A DNA stretch of 64,000 bases from positions 186,001-250,000 of the forward strand of contig JAFEKR010000009.1 in NCBI GenBank assembly GCA_019022495.1. The letters run 5' to 3'. Shown here in pieces: positions 61,997 to 64,000 of the stretch. A program made the position numbers and the translations under genes. The notes beneath the pieces are model-generated. The model searched no databases, was not told the origin of the DNA, and was given only the letters and a program-made list of their open reading frames with translations. This stretch comes from Epichloe hybrida. Lineage: Eukaryota > Ascomycota > Sordariomycetes > Hypocreales > Clavicipitaceae. The stretch's first letter is position 1; each line of letters starts with the position of its first letter.

Positions 61997-63695
61997 TGTC
62001 AGGAGCGCAGAGGTTAAAGATAGGATATTTATTAAAGCGGGTCTTTAGAGAACCTTCAGGCTATGCGGATAATAAAGAGGCTAGCTAGCTATAAGATAGC
62101 TACGTGCTTATAAAGCAAGGTATTTATTAAAGACTACGCATATTATTAGTGCTAGGTTAGAGATTAAAACCTTTATATACCTACCCCTAGCTAGTATTTA
62201 TCTAGTAGTAACTATAATAGTCTTAGCTATTACTTTATTCTTAACCTTTTAGTGTAAGCTATAATAAATTAATCTCTCTTAACCTTTTTAAGAATATAAA
62301 CTATTAGCTAGATTATTATATAGCTAATACTTTAAAGATCTATAAGAAACACACTAGTACCTTATAATAATAAAGCTATAGATAATTAGGAAAATAAAGA
62401 ACCCCTATAATCTAGAACTATAGATAATAATAAAGTATAATAAACATTACTTAATCCTAATTTAGGTAAAGGTATAGATAATATAACTAAAGAAAAAAGG
62501 GTATTATAATAATGCTATAAGGTTATATAATCTAAGCTATATTACCTTTAAAGAAGATAAGAGGTCTTATAAATAGAGGCGTAAATTAGAGAGCTTAAGG
62601 CAAATCTAGGATTAGCTAGACTTTAAACTAGACTTATAATTACCCCTTAATCTAGATCTATAATTACCCCTTAAATATTAGCTATAATTTTACCTATAGT
62701 CTATAGTAACTTAGTAGTAATTATATAGTAAAGTAGTCTTATTAATATATAAATAAAAATGCCTATATATAAAGGGGAAATATATAAAAGCTTATAGAAT
62801 TTCTTAGTAAACTTAAATATATTATTTAAATTAAACTACTATACCTTTAAGAATAATATAACTAAAGTAGTATAGATAAGTAATTACTTAGCTAGTAATA
62901 TAAAGTAATAGTAAATATATTATATAGCTATAAATAGGCATATAGATTATTTATTAATTACCTAGGTAAATTTTCTAAAATAGCTAAAAACTAGAATAAT
63001 AAATATAAGTATAAGATACTTAGAAGTAATAAGGTTATTATCAAATCTTAGGTAAAAGAATAACTAATTATTTTAATTCTTTATATAAGCTTAAAATAAG
63101 GTAAAAGCTAAGTTACCTAAAGAAATCCCTATATATCTAAGAATTATAATCTTTTTAAATAGCTTAAATAATACTATAAGGAAGTAAATAATTAGTTAAG
63201 AGATCTTAATAACCTAAAGCTAACTATAAGACTAAGGTAAGAAAGTAAAGATTATAATAGGTTTAAGCTAAAATAATAAAAAAGGTTAAGACTTTAAAAA
63301 AAAAAGGTAATACTCTTATTTTATATTACTTATAAATAAGGTATAATAATAAAGTAAAGATTAAGGGAAAAGATTATCCTTAGTATACTATAAATATAAA
63401 AAGCCTAGGTATACTTTACTAGCTTATTAAGCACTAGATTATTTTACTTATAAAAGTACTAAGTATATAACTAAGAAGTATAAAGAAAGTAATAATAAAG
63501 CTATATCTTCTAATATAATACTAGTTTAATTAGCATAGACTTAGGAATATAATTTTACTATAAAATACCCTATAGATAATAAAATAAGAATATAAGTATC
63601 TCTATAATAAGAAAACTAGTAATTAGCTATATAAGCGCTATTTAATATAAGTATATAGTCTTTAATAATTTATCTAAAATTATTATTAAAAAAGG
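61997..63695 (+). mobile_element. Gypsy-1 copy c: 5' LTR and gag
   Basis: Inverted copy of 1-2187 and 27013-29268. The LTR starts TGTCAGGAGCGCAGAGG at 61997, the least mutated version of this end in the window. A gag zinc-knuckle remnant YYKYKKPRYT (from CxxCGKPGH) is near 63383. The sequence is interrupted at 63696 by a Copia-1 LTR; the expected continuation is seen in copy a near 580-550. Confidence 0.8.
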
Positions 63696-63983
63696 TGTGG
63701 CTTCCTTCGGACCTTCGGACAATAGATATTCTGACCGTGACCAAAGAGTGGAGCTACTGAAGGGATGCACGCGATGCAATTAGATGCATCGCGAGCTACC
63801 CTGCTCCGTTAGCAGTAGCACTGCACTATAGCCTTACTTTTCCCCCTTTTTGCTTACTTTCTCTTCTAGCTAGATTTCTCTCCTTCTCCCTCTTCTTTTC
63901 TCTCTTAGTTATTAGCTATTATTATTAACTTTATTAAATTTAACCCCTTTACACTAGTATAATGTTCCTTAGTGTAACTAACA
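63696..63983 (+). repeat. Copia-1 LTR (288 bp) inside Gypsy-1 copy c
   Basis: Reverse-complement partner of 3086-3372, bounded TGTGG...TAACA. It is followed by CTAATTAGTGGTTAACT (63984-64000), the same internal start seen at 49030, so this is most likely the 5' LTR of an element that continues beyond the window. GC content is much higher than its surroundings. Confidence 0.8.
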
Positions 63984-64000
63984 CTAATTAGTGGTTAACT

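Overview
The window looks like accessory chromosome sequence from a filamentous ascomycete (Pezizomycotina, probably Sordariomycetes; the order is a guess). The gene models have short introns of 60-125 bp with GTACGT or GTGAGT-like donors and CTRAY-type branch points. Most of the window (about 52 of 64 kb) is very AT-rich retroelement sequence. In it CpA/TpG is almost absent, TpA is abundant and every long frame is broken, which is the signature of repeat-induced point mutation (RIP).

Layout. 1-31380: nested, RIP-mutated elements. They include three Ty1/Copia pieces, two copies of a Tad-like LINE, a Ty3/Gypsy chromovirus split by a LINE, the 5' end of a second Gypsy family and a 522-bp miniature LTR element (TRIM). 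31398-38394: GC-rich island 1, with a Zn2Cys6 activator whose zinc cluster is spaced almost like AlcR, a Dal5-type MFS permease on the same strand, and a convergent small Cys-rich secreted, GPI-like protein. 38400-43835: a complete Ty1/Copia element with 231-bp LTRs and a GTCTT target duplication. 43841-48589: GC-rich island 2, with a cluster of MITEs (one inside another) followed by a secreted GH47 alpha-1,2-mannosidase gene. 48590-64000: a second nest of retroelements, including a full Gypsy with 202-bp LTRs and a GGCCT duplication, and a 1.78-kb hAT-like foldback element inserted in an LTR.

The Copia element between the islands carries a clean 5-bp target duplication, so the two islands were once one stretch of about 11.7 kb. 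The transcription factor and permease lie head to tail about 620 bp apart and may be a regulator-transporter pair. The secreted protein and the mannosidase are both secretory-pathway products. No rRNA, tRNA or CRISPR was found, and nothing bacterial. The strongest novelty candidates are the small non-autonomous elements (TRIM, hAT-like foldback, MITE family), the reciprocal RIP gradient in the Copia LTRs, and a mannosidase that has lost both cysteines of the family's conserved disulfide. Splice models and element boundaries were read by eye.
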